Positions 32,537 to 41,108 of a stretch of DNA of 64,000 bases are shown piece after piece; the stretch's first letter is position 1, and every line of letters begins with the position of its first letter. Origin of the DNA: Diacronema lutheri. Taxonomy: Eukaryota; Haptophyta; Pavlovophyceae; Pavlovales; Pavlovaceae. The position numbers and the translations under genes were made by a program. Under the pieces are notes generated by a model. The model made no database searches. It was not told the origin of the DNA and saw only the letters and a list, made by a program, of their open reading frames with translations. The DNA lies in contig JAGTXO010000001.1 in NCBI GenBank assembly GCA_019448385.1, positions 124,001 to 188,000 on the forward strand, written 5' to 3'.

Positions 32537-33386
32537 GCGCGCGCGCGCGCGCGCGCGTGCGTCAGCGGGCCGGGAGCGCAGGGGCGAAAGAAACGGCGCC
32601 AAACGACGCGGCGGGTGGGTGGGGAGCGAGGCGCGCGCGCGTTGCGCGCGCGCACTGTGTCGCGCGGTCGGCGAGCGAGCCGAGCAGGGAGGCGAGGTTG
32701 TCAACAAGGGTGTCGACGAGCGCGTCGTCGTCGTCGTCCCCGCGCGCGCCCGCATCGCCGAGCGCGAGCGGGAGCTGGCCGAACGCGCCGCGCGTGAGCT
32801 GTAGCAGCGCGCCCTCCGCCCCGACGCGCGCCGAGAGTGACGCCGAATCCGAGCACGCGCCGGCGAGCGCGGCGCGCACGGCGGCGCAGAGCGTGGACGG
32901 CGGGAGGAGCGCACTTGGCAGCTGCGTGAGCAGCACCAGCAGCCGTTGCGCGAGCGGCTCGAGCACGTCGGCGCTCGCGAGCGCGCCGCCGCCGAGCTCG
33001 GCACGCGCGAGCCGCGCGACGACCGCGTCGCACAGCGCGCACGCGGCCGCGCGCGCCGGCGCATCGGCGCGCGCGAGCGCGCCGTGCGCGACGAAGCGTG
33101 AGAGCGACGCGGCTGTGGCGTGCAGCACCGGCGCGTGCGCGTGCGGCGAGGCGAGCACGCCCACGAACGGTGCGAGGACCTCGCGCACGTCGGCGGGCGC
33201 GCCGGCGTGCGCGCGCGCGCTCAGCTCGCGGAGCGCGCAGACGAGCGGGTGCTCGAGCTCGGGTGAGAGCTCGCGCTCGAAGCGCAGCTGCGGCATCCAC
33301 CGCCCCGTCGTCAGCCGCATCGACGCGAGCACAGCGGACGCCTCCGCGCGAATCACGACCGGATCCATCGCCGCGTCCACGGCCAT
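28102..33386 (-). CDS. Large ARF guanine-nucleotide exchange factor, GBF1/GNOM type (Sec7 domain)
   Basis: Minus-strand exons 33386-32656 and 32461-28102; 1696 aa. It activates ARF GTPases in Golgi/ER vesicle traffic. A helical N-terminal DCB/HUS region contains FLYVNYDCALGGANIFE, the HUS-box equivalent of the NYDC motif. The Sec7 domain (about residues 525-715) has FNTKPEKGLLLL, FRLPGEAQKISRVLEAFA with the catalytic glutamate near residue 614, and SYAVIMLNTDLHNPHVK. Long helical HDS regions follow. Low-complexity insertions break the chain: an Ala-Thr run from GGTGGC repeats, an Ala-Gly run from GCGCCC repeats and three copies of GGVHVLPFGSQGAD. Intron 1 is GTGCGC, phase 2, 194 bp. Hidden in-frame introns in exon 2 cannot be excluded. 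Confidence 0.85.
28735..28815. repeat. GCCCGC hexamer repeat coding Ala-Gly in the ARF-GEF
   Basis: About thirteen copies of a 6-bp unit, translated as alternating Ala-Gly near the ARF-GEF C-terminus. Confidence 0.9.
29729..29862. repeat. 42-bp minisatellite in the ARF-GEF coding region
   Basis: Three near-identical 42-bp copies (TCTGCGCC.TGCGAACCAAA core) encode a 14-residue unit, GGVHVLPFGSQGAD/E. The frame is preserved, so copy-number change would not break the protein. Confidence 0.9.
30220..30278. repeat. GGTGGC repeat coding Ala-Thr in the ARF-GEF
   Basis: A hexamer microsatellite, about nine units, inside the coding exon. Confidence 0.88.
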
Positions 33387-33731
33387 CGTTCCGCGCGCGC
33401 CCAACGCCCCGGACTGGCCCTCCGGATTCGGGCGGGCTGTTGACTCCGATGGAAAGGTCGAGCTTCGAACTTCGAGCTGGGGGCTAGAAAAACGCAGGCG
33501 CGCGTGCGGGCCAGAGAGCGCCGAGCGCGGTGTGTGGGCGGGAGCGGGCCCCGACGGCGCCGGCGGCGGCGGCCGGCCAACGTGCCCGGCGGCGCGCGGC
33601 GCGCGTTGAATCGGGCGCACCCGCTGTGGGCTCTCAGCTCTCGGCTCGGCGCGACGCGCTCGGCGTCGCTGCCCCGACGGCGCGGAAAGCGGCGGCTGCG
33701 CGCGGCCGCCTTGCTCGGCGCGGACGATCGT
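33387..33731. other. Intergenic, upstream of the ARF-GEF
   Basis: 345 bp between the ARF-GEF start and the H1 stop. One AT-richer patch (about 33440-33495, with GAACTTCGAGC repeats) may be the ARF-GEF promoter. No ORF is convincing. Confidence 0.4.
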
Positions 33732-34722
33732 TCACTTCTTCTTGGGCGAGGCCTTTGCCTTCTTTGTGATCGCCTTCTTGGGCTTGGCCGCGGCCTTAGC
33801 CTTCGGCTTGGCCGCCTGCCACCGCCGGGCGGGGCGCGAGGGGCGGCGCGAGCGGGTGAGCGTGCGAGGCGCGCGCGCGCGTGCGGCGCGCGGCGTGCGC
33901 ACCGACTTCTTGGCCGCCGGCGTCGCCTTCTTGGCCGCCGCCTTCTTGGTAGACTGCGCCGCGCGCGCAGGGCGCAGGGCGCAGATGAGCGCCCGGCGCG
34001 CGGTCGCTCTGCTCCCAACGTCGCACCACCGGGCACGCGCCGGGCGCGCGTTGGCGCGCGCGTGCGCGCGCACGGGCTTGGCTGAGGCCTTCTTCACCGC
34101 GGTCTTCCCCTTGGAAGACGCCTTCTTCTTCGTCTCCGCCGGCGGCGCCTCGGCCTCGTCGTCGTCGTCCGTGTCGGCGGTTGGCTTCTTTGCGCCCTTC
34201 GTGCTCGCGCCCTTGCTCGCCGCGGGCTTCCTCTTGAGCGTCTTCTTCGCGTCGGCGGAGACCTTGTACGAGGCCTTCACCTTTACAAACGCGCCTGACG
34301 TGACCGCGTGCTTGAGCGCCTGCTTGAGCGCCGGCTCGTTGGTCGCGTTCGGGTAGTGCTCCTTGAGCCACTTTTTGATCGCGGGCAGCGACGAGCCGCC
34401 GCGGCCCTTCATCGCGAGGATGGCCTGCTCGCGCGGGGGCGGGAGAGCAGCGCGGAAGATGGCCGTCGGAGTGCCGTTGACCACTTGCGCGCGCGCGCGC
34501 GCCGCCGCCGCTGCTGCGCGCGCGCGCAAGGCAGGAGGGCGAGGCGCGTCCCCGCCGGCGGGCGCCGGCCGCCGCGCTGGCGCGCGCACACGCCACACTC
34601 GGAGGCGTGCGGCGTGCCAGAGCGGCGACTGGGCGTGGCGCGCGACCGGCGCGCACCTCCTTGGCCATTTCGCCGTACTTGGGGCCCGAGGGCTTCTCCG
34701 CCGGCGCGCTCTTTGGGGCCAT
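33732..34722 (-). CDS. Linker histone H1
   Basis: Minus-strand exons 34722-34657, 34424-34074, 33953-33903, 33815-33732; 183 aa. The winged-helix globular domain is assembled across intron 1: YGEMAKE joined to AILAMKGRGGSSLPAIKKWLKEHYPN, ending AFVKVKASYKVS. The rest is the lysine/alanine-rich tail (KKAAAKKATPAAKKS, ending KASPKKK) with an acidic patch DTDDDDEAEA. H1 binds linker DNA and compacts chromatin. All three introns start GTGCGC and end CAG; introns 2 and 3 (120 and 87 bp) are in frame, encode arginine-rich sequence if retained, and are recognised because the lysine-rich tail resumes cleanly after them. Classical core-histone nuclear chromatin is implied. Confidence 0.9.
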
Positions 34723-34865
34723 CTCAAACTGGGCAAAGTGTTCGCAGGAAGGCTGAAGGCGGCAGCTCACCACAGCAGCACCGAGCGTTCGAAAAAAAGC
34801 TGAAAAAGCCTGGGAGAGAGAGAGTCGTTGGAAAGGCGCGCGGCCCGAGTCGGCGGGGCCGACCG
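34723..34865. promoter_or_regulatory. Bidirectional promoter, H1 / MFS-like transporter
   Basis: 143 bp between divergent starts. It contains an A-rich block (TTCGAAAAAAAGCTGAAAAAG) and a GA repeat. Confidence 0.5.
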
Positions 34866-37051
34866 ATGGTGGCGTGGGTGCCGCCGTTGCTCACGGCGGG
34901 CAGGTGGCTGCTGCTGCTGCTTGCCAACCCCAACTTGCTGCTCATCTTTCAGAAGCTGGGCGTGCGCGTCGAGAACAAGACGCTCTATTTCGACGTCAAG
35001 CTGCTCTCGCGCGAGACGCTGATGGCGAAGCCGCCCGCGCTCCGGCTGCCCGAGCCGCCGCGCGGGCGCGCGCCGCCGCCCGCGCCGCTCGACTACGGCA
35101 AGCTGCTCAGGCCGATCGCGACGGGCGGGCTCCTCGCCGGTGGCGCCGCCGCCGCGCTGCGCAACCGCGAGGCGCTCCCCCGGCTGCTCGGCGCTGGCCA
35201 GCGGCGCAAGCTGCGCGCGGCGAAGCCTGCGCCTGCGCTGCGCGCGCCGCCGGGCGACGCGGAGGCGCCCGAGCTGGTGGCGGCGGCGCCGACGATCGCC
35301 GCGGCGATGCGACAAGGCCTGCGCGTCACGCCCGCCCCGCCCATCGCCACCGGCCCGCCGTCCATCTCCTCCCGGCCGCGGCGTGCGCCGCGCGCCGTGC
35401 CGCGCGCCGGCCTCCGCTCGACGCTCACGTCGGCTCGCGCGACGTACGGCTACCTGTCCCTGCTCGCGCTCTCGGCGGGGCTGATGAAGCCGGCGTGGGA
35501 GCACGTGCACGCGCCCGACGCGTCGCCCTCCGCCGACGCCGCCCTCTCGTCCTGGCCGCTGATCTGCGGCGCCCTCGCCGTCGGCCACTGCGCCGACCGT
35601 TTCGGCCATGCGGCGGTGCTACGAGCGCTCGCGGGTGCATCGGCGGCGACGCTGCTCGCGGCGGGGTGCTCGATGCAGCTGTCGGTCGCCAAGCTCGCGC
35701 GCGCCGCCGAGAGCTACGCGATGCTCGCGCTGCCCGTCGTGCAGGCCGCCGTCGCCGAAGGCACGGCGCGACTCCTCGACCGTTCGGCGCTTTTCGGCCT
35801 GCTCACCGCGGCGATGGCGTTGTGCATGGTCGGCGGTTCGGCCGCGTCGGTCGCGCTGCTGCAGTACGCGGGGATCGGCGGCGATGGCGCCGAGCCCGCC
35901 GCGGCGGGCAGCGAGGCCGCGCTCGCCGCCACCGCGGTCGTGCGTGTTGTGGTGCTCGGCGCGGCCTTGATGTCCGCCGGTGCTCTCGCGTGCACCGCGC
36001 TCTTGCGCGCGCCCGACGGCGGCATGGCTGGTACGGGCAGGCAACCGGCGGCGGCAACGGCGGCGGCGGCGGCGGCGTCAGCATCAAGCGGCGGCGCGAG
36101 CGGCCCCGCCACCGCCGACGACGACGACGGCGAGCACGCCGACGCGCACAATTACCGCCTCACGACGCCGAGCAGCGCGCTGCCCCCGCTGCCATCTTCG
36201 CAGCTGCCCACGTGGCTCTTCCGCGCGCACGCGGCGGCGCCGGCCGGCGGCGCGCGGCGCGGCCACTCGCGCATCTCGCCATCAACCCTCGCGGCGGCCA
36301 TGCTGATTGCAACGACCATCTCCAACCCGGGCACCTTCTTCGAGGTCTGGGACGGCGTGTACAACTGGCACCGGCTCGGCGGCGAGCCGCTCGACGAGCT
36401 CGCGCGCGCGGCGCTCTTGCTCGTCGGCGTGCAGGCCGGACTCCTCCGCCCGCTCGCGCGCCTCGCCGGCGGCTCCCACCGCCTGCTCAGCGCGGCGCAC
36501 GTGGGCATGGCGATCACGTTCATGTTGCTCATGCGAGTTGAGGGTGGCAGTACGCTCAGCTACCCGCTCTTCGCGCTCTTCCTCGCCGCGCACTCTCTCG
36601 TCGATTCGCTCACCGCCACGCTCGTCTCCGCATACGCGCCCGTCGGCAAGCAGGTGCGCGCGCAGCGCGCGCCTCGCGCGACGCCGCGCGCGACGCACAC
36701 GCCCGACGCGCACGCCGCTCGCCCGCCGCGCCTCGCGCGCGCGCGCGCGCGCTCGACCGCGGCGTGCAGGGCCTGCTCCTCGGCCTCAACCACGCGGCGC
36801 ACCTCGTGATGCTTCCGCCGCCCATGAGCACGACCATCATGTGCGCCGCGAGCAGCGGTGGGCGCGACGCGCTCGCGCCAGACGCGCGCGGCAGCCGCCC
36901 ACGCGCGCGGCGTTTGCTCGCGCGCCCGCCGCCCCTCTTGCGCGGCAGGCCGTTCGTCAACGCGATCGTGCCCATCTTGCTCTTCCCGCCTGCGCTCCGC
37001 CAAATCCGCTCGACCGTCTCCGAGCTGGCCGCGGCCATCGCTGACACTTGA
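34866..37051 (+). CDS. MFS-like multi-pass membrane transporter
   Basis: Exons 34866-36653, 36770-36840, 36949-37051; 653 aa. An N-terminal hydrophobic segment (LLLLLANPNLLLIFQ) is followed by a Pro/Ala-rich stretch and then repeated membrane helices. GHCADRFGHAAVLRAL matches the loop 2-3 motif of the major facilitator superfamily, and APVGKQGLLLGLNHAAH, formed across intron 1, matches the equivalent region of the second half. A His/Asp-rich loop (TADDDDGEHADAHN) separates the halves. Both introns start GTGCGC; intron 2 (108 bp, in frame) splits a methionine codon. Substrate unknown; drug or metabolite efflux is typical of this type. Confidence 0.7.
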
Positions 37052-37446
37052 GCCGAGACGCGGATGGGCCCGGGCATGGTGGCGGTGGCAGTTGGCACTC
37101 GTCCGCGGCTCCTGTGCGCTTCAGTCACCGGCAGCCGGCACCTCTCTCCTAGCCAGTATGGCGCCAGCGCGTTCAGCTCGCCCTCCACCGCCGCCACCAG
37201 CACGGGCAGCTCGCCCTCCTCCGCCGTGGGCGGCGGCGGCGCGGTGCTACGCGCGCCCTGAATGAACTGCCTACAGGCGGTGCAGCCAGCAGCGCTCGTC
37301 CCGGCGAAATGGGGTTTCGCTGGCCACCAATGGGATCCGCCGGCGGACATCCGCCATGCGTGTCACACGAACATGCAGTCACGCTCACACATGCTGCGCT
37401 CAGACACAATGCCGCCCCGTCCCCGGCTCGCGCGACGTGGGCGGCG
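37052..37446. other. Intergenic, convergent gene ends
   Basis: 395 bp between the MFS-like gene and the HicA-like membrane gene, which converge. A minus-strand frame is open here (start about 37350) and has a fairly protein-like composition for about 90 residues, but it runs into the MFS exons and no family is recognised. Confidence 0.35.
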
Positions 37447-40344
37447 CTACGTGCGCCCCGCGCGCGCCTTGCGCTTGCTCGCCTTGGAGCCCGGCTGTGC
37501 ACCGCCGGGCGCGCCGCCGGCGCAGCCAGCGCCGCCGCCGTCGTCGCCCGCCGCGGCGTGCGCGCTCGCGGCCTCGTCGGCCTTGCGCAGGTTGCTCAGC
37601 ATCGCGCGGCTGGCGTTGCGAGCGGAGGGCGTCGCGGACTGCACGTGCGTCTGCGTGCGGCCGCCGATCCGGCGCTTGAAGACGACGTGCGTGCGCTTAC
37701 GAACCAACTCCCACCCGCCCGCCTTGAGAGCCTCCTCCACCGTGCGCGCGCCGGCGTGCGGTCGCGGCCGAGGCGCGCGGCCGCTCGGGCGCGGCGTGGC
37801 CTGCGGGCCTGTCAGCAGCGCAGCACCACCCAACGGCCTCGGCCCTTCGGCGTTTGGCACGCCCGCGCTCGCGAACGCTCCGGCGAGCAGGCGCTGCGAG
37901 TGCGTCATGGCACTCTCCTCCTCCTCCTCCTCCTCCTCCTCCTCCTCCTTGCCGCCGGCGGCGCACGGGAGGCGGAGGAAGCGCTCGGCGGCGTCGAGCC
38001 CGCCCGGCAGCAGCGCGCCGCCGTCCGCCTCCGCCTCCGCCTCCGCCTCGTCCGCCTCCTCCGCCACCTCCTCCGCGCGCGCGTGTCGCGCCGACGCCAC
38101 CGAGCTGAGCGCGGCGTAGCGCGCGAAAAAGCGCGTGCGCCACGCTCGCAGCTTTCGGCCAACGTGCGTGTACCGCCACGCGTGGTGCACGCTGCGCCGC
38201 GCCGTGCCGCGCGCGCGCTGCGCGGCGAGCAGGTCTTGGAGCAGGCCGGCAGCGGCGCCCTCGCCGATCCGCTCGCGCCGCAGCGCATCGTGGAAGGCGC
38301 GCTCGGCGAGGCGGCCGGTCCACACCGCGGCAAGAGCAGAGCAGTGCGCCTCGAGCAACCGCAGCGTGCGCTCGATCGGCGGCTCCCAGCGCTGCGCACC
38401 GGCGAGCGACGCGTACGCGCGCAGCTGCAGCTCGGCAAAAACCTGAGCGGCTCGCACGCGCGGCCGAGGAGGGACGGAAGGCGTGAGCGGCGCGGGGCAA
38501 CGCAATGCAGACGGACGATGCGCGCGAGCAGCGCGCACGTCCTCCGGCTGTCGCTCGAGATAGAAGGCGAATCCTGCGCGCACGCTGCGCAGCGTGAGCG
38601 CGCCCAAGAAGAGGTAGAGCGCCCAGCCCAGCCGCGCAAGGTTGTGCTCGCCTCGCAGCGCATCGGGCAGCGCGTCAAGCAGCGCTTGGCCGGCGGCGCC
38701 GACGTGGCACCTGACCATGCGGCGCGAGGGCGTGGCCATGAAGGAGAGCCAACTGAACAGTAGCCAGAGCAACGCGAGCACCGCCAAGCAGCCCGCCACA
38801 AACGGCGGAGGCAGCGACGCAAAGCGGGGAGCGCTGCTCTGCCGCTTCCACGCGCTCTCGCGCAGGAGCAGCCGCATGCGCAGCCGCGTGGGCGCCGCGC
38901 CCGTAACGAGCCCGATGCTGCCCAGAGCCTCTTCACTCGCCGAGCTGTCCTCGAGCACGTCGGCGGGCGCGGAACCGTCGGCGAGGCTCGGCACGACGTG
39001 CAACCGGATGCGCACGAGCTTGACGTAGCTGTCGACAAAGGCCACCACCTCGCGCCTCACCAGCGCAGCGCCTTTCGCGTCATCGGCGGGAGGCGGCACC
39101 GTCTTGAGCAGCGCGGCGTGCAGCGCAGCGCCGCCCGTCGCGTCGAGCGTGAGCAGCTGCTTCGCGTCCTCTGCGCGCAGCGCGCCCAGCCAGTCGCGCT
39201 GCAACACGCGCAGGTTTGATGCGCACGCCGCGAGGTGCTCGAGCGGCACGTGCCCTCGCCGCCCTTGTACGCGCGCGACGAGGGCGTCGAAACGGCGTGC
39301 GATGGCGCGGCACTGCGCGGCGTGCTCAAGCCAGGCGAGCAGCTCACTCGCGCGGCTCGCGTGCGCGGCGGCCTCCCTTGGCAGCGCGGGCGGCCGCGCG
39401 GCAAGCGGCCTGGCGGTCGCAAAGTCGAAGACCATCTGACCGCCCTCGCCCCCCCTGCATGTCACCTCAATCTTGGAGAGCGGGAAGGTGGCGAGGGCGA
39501 GCACGGTCGGCTCGAGGCGCTTGTGCAGCGTGGTGGGCATCGTCACCCTCACCGTCGCGGTCGTCGGCTGCCTCGCCACCTGCCCGACCCGTTCCTCAGT
39601 GTGCTCGGACCAGATGCCCACGCGCAAGCCCAGAAGCGCGGCGAGCGCAGAGAGTGGCTTGATCATGCCGAGCGTGAGCGCGGGCACCGCGAAGAGGCGC
39701 AAGGCGTACTTCTCTGGATGATCGTTGAGCGCGCTGAGGCTGAGGACGGCGCCCCACCCGTTCGCCGGCAGCAGGTCAATCGTCGCGCCTGCGCCGTTCT
39801 CAAACACGCTCTCTCTCGCGCGCGCCTCGAGGAAGGCGCAGATGGCGAGCACATCCGCGCTGCTGATGCTCGAGACGGGGAGGCCGAGCGCGCGGTCCGA
39901 CGTGCCGCCGTCGAAGATGTCCGCGAGCGTGGCTTCGATCGTGGTCTCGCGGCCGCACATCGCACGGCCATCGTCCGAAGCCAGCGCGACCGCCAGCGCC
40001 ACCTCCGACGCGCGCGCGACGCCGTCGCGCGCGCGCACGAGCGGCAGCGAGAAGCCGTGCGCGCGCGCGTGCGCGCGCCTGCACAGCGCCCACGCGTGCA
40101 CGCGGGCGATGAGCTGCTTGGCGAGCTTGCTGCCCAGCTCGGCAGTGTTCATGCGCCCGCGCATCCGGCGGAGCGCGTCGACACCGCGCGCGGCGAGCTC
40201 GGCCTCGAGCTTGCACAGGCGCTCTTCGTCCGCGCGCTCCGCCTCCCTCTTCTCGTTGTCGGCAAGCTGCTGCGTGTGCCACGTGTAGGCCGCTACGCCG
40301 CCGCCCGCGACCATCGCGGCGCCAACCACGAATTTGTTCGCCAT
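37447..40344 (-). CDS. Large membrane protein of unknown function with a C-terminal HicA-like domain
   Basis: Minus-strand exons 40344-38539 and 38442-37447; 933 aa. The N-terminus is a short membrane anchor (KFVVGAAMVAGGGVAAYTW) followed by a charged helix, as in tail-out organelle membrane proteins. Two closely spaced hydrophobic segments occur mid-chain (VAGCLAVLALLWLLFSWLSF; LARLGWALYLFLGAL). Residues about 840-895 (GGWELVRKRTHVVFKRRIGG, ASRAMLSNLRK) resemble the HicA fold, a small double-stranded-RNA-binding-like domain of bacterial toxin-antitoxin systems that also occurs as a domain in eukaryotic proteins. A poly-Glu run is encoded at 37917-37950. The 96-bp intron starts GTGCGC and is in frame. 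Overall function not recognised. Confidence 0.7.
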   Translation of the reverse strand: MANKFVVGAAMVAGGGVAAYTWHTQQLADNEKREAERADEERLCKLEAELAARGVDALRRMRGRMNTAELGSKLAKQLIARVHAWALCRRAHARAHGFSLPLVRARDGVARASEVALAVALASDDGRAMCGRETTIEATLADIFDGGTSDRALGLPVSSISSADVLAICAFLEARARESVFENGAGATIDLLPANGWGAVLSLSALNDHPEKYALRLFAVPALTLGMIKPLSALAALLGLRVGIWSEHTEERVGQVARQPTTATVRVTMPTTLHKRLEPTVLALATFPLSKIEVTCRGGEGGQMVFDFATARPLAARPPALPREAAAHASRASELLAWLEHAAQCRAIARRFDALVARVQGRRGHVPLEHLAACASNLRVLQRDWLGALRAEDAKQLLTLDATGGAALHAALLKTVPPPADDAKGAALVRREVVAFVDSYVKLVRIRLHVVPSLADGSAPADVLEDSSASEEALGSIGLVTGAAPTRLRMRLLLRESAWKRQSSAPRFASLPPPFVAGCLAVLALLWLLFSWLSFMATPSRRMVRCHVGAAGQALLDALPDALRGEHNLARLGWALYLFLGALTLRSVRAGFAFYLERQPEDVRAARAHRPSALRCPAPLTPSVPPRPRVRAAQVFAELQLRAYASLAGAQRWEPPIERTLRLLEAHCSALAAVWTGRLAERAFHDALRRERIGEGAAAGLLQDLLAAQRARGTARRSVHHAWRYTHVGRKLRAWRTRFFARYAALSSVASARHARAEEVAEEADEAEAEAEADGGALLPGGLDAAERFLRLPCAAGGKEEEEEEEEEEESAMTHSQRLLAGAFASAGVPNAEGPRPLGGAALLTGPQATPRPSGRAPRPRPHAGARTVEEALKAGGWELVRKRTHVVFKRRIGGRTQTHVQSATPSARNASRAMLSNLRKADEAASAHAAAGDDGGGAGCAGGAPGGAQPGSKASKRKARAGRT

Positions 40345-40447
40345 CGAATCCCGCGCGGCCGCCGCGACGCGTGCGCTCGACGCCCGACTCAGACGGTTCA
40401 GAGGGTCCTTCCTCCTCCAAGCCGACAAGCGGCCTTGCTTGACTCAT

Positions 40448-40456
40448 CAAAATACC
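40448..40456. repeat. Left 9-bp target site duplication of the MULE
   Basis: CAAAATACC, identical to 44508-44516. Confidence 0.95.
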
Positions 40457-40803
40457 CGCCCGTCGTGCAACGAGATAATCTCCTGGGGAGATAATCTCCC
40501 GGGGAGACTATCTCCAGCCGCCATAAGCTGGAGACTGTCTCTTCAGGCCAAGAGACTAGTGCTAACGGCGCAGCGCGCGCGCGCGAAAAAGGTGCGCGAC
40601 GCGCGGCAGCGCGCGACGCGCGGCGGCGCGCGGCGCAGCGCGCACGCCGACCGCGTGCACCGCGCCGCGCGCACCGCGCCGCCCGATCGCGCTCTGCGCC
40701 GAGCTCACACGCGCCCGCGCGCGCCGCGCCCGCGCGCCGCGCGCCCGCGCGCGCCGCGCCGCGCGCCCGCGCCGCGCCGCGCCGCGCGCAGCGTGATGCC
40801 GCT
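40457..40803. repeat. Left terminal inverted repeat of the MULE
   Basis: The outer 100 bp hold nested palindromes (GAGATAATCTC twice, GGAGACTATCTCC, GAGACTGTCTC); the inner part is almost pure GCGC-rich sequence after GCGAAAAAGGTGCGCGACGCG. Confidence 0.92.
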
Positions 40804-41108
40804 TGGAGGTGGCCACACGGCGACAACCAGGCGGCTTCGATGTATGCTCGAATGACGCCCCGCGGTTACAATGCTCGTAGGATGCACACATACGCGAGAG
40901 CGCGCGCGGCGCGCGCGGCGCGCGTGGCGCTGCGCGTGTAGCGCGGCGCGATGTCCCGCGGCTGGCGCGCGCGGCGTGACCGTGAACGAGCTATCAAGTT
41001 TATAGACGAACCAAGGAGCTGGCGTATGCTCCGGTGCGCGGGTCCCGCGAGGATGTCCGCCAGCTCAGCACTGAACAAAAGAGTCCCGCACGTTGAAGAT
41101 CATTTGTG

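Noticed and set aside
37055-37350. Minus-strand hypothetical gene beginning near 37350
   Set aside because: Composition is plausible for about 90 residues, but the frame continues into MFS exons without a clear end or splice pair.
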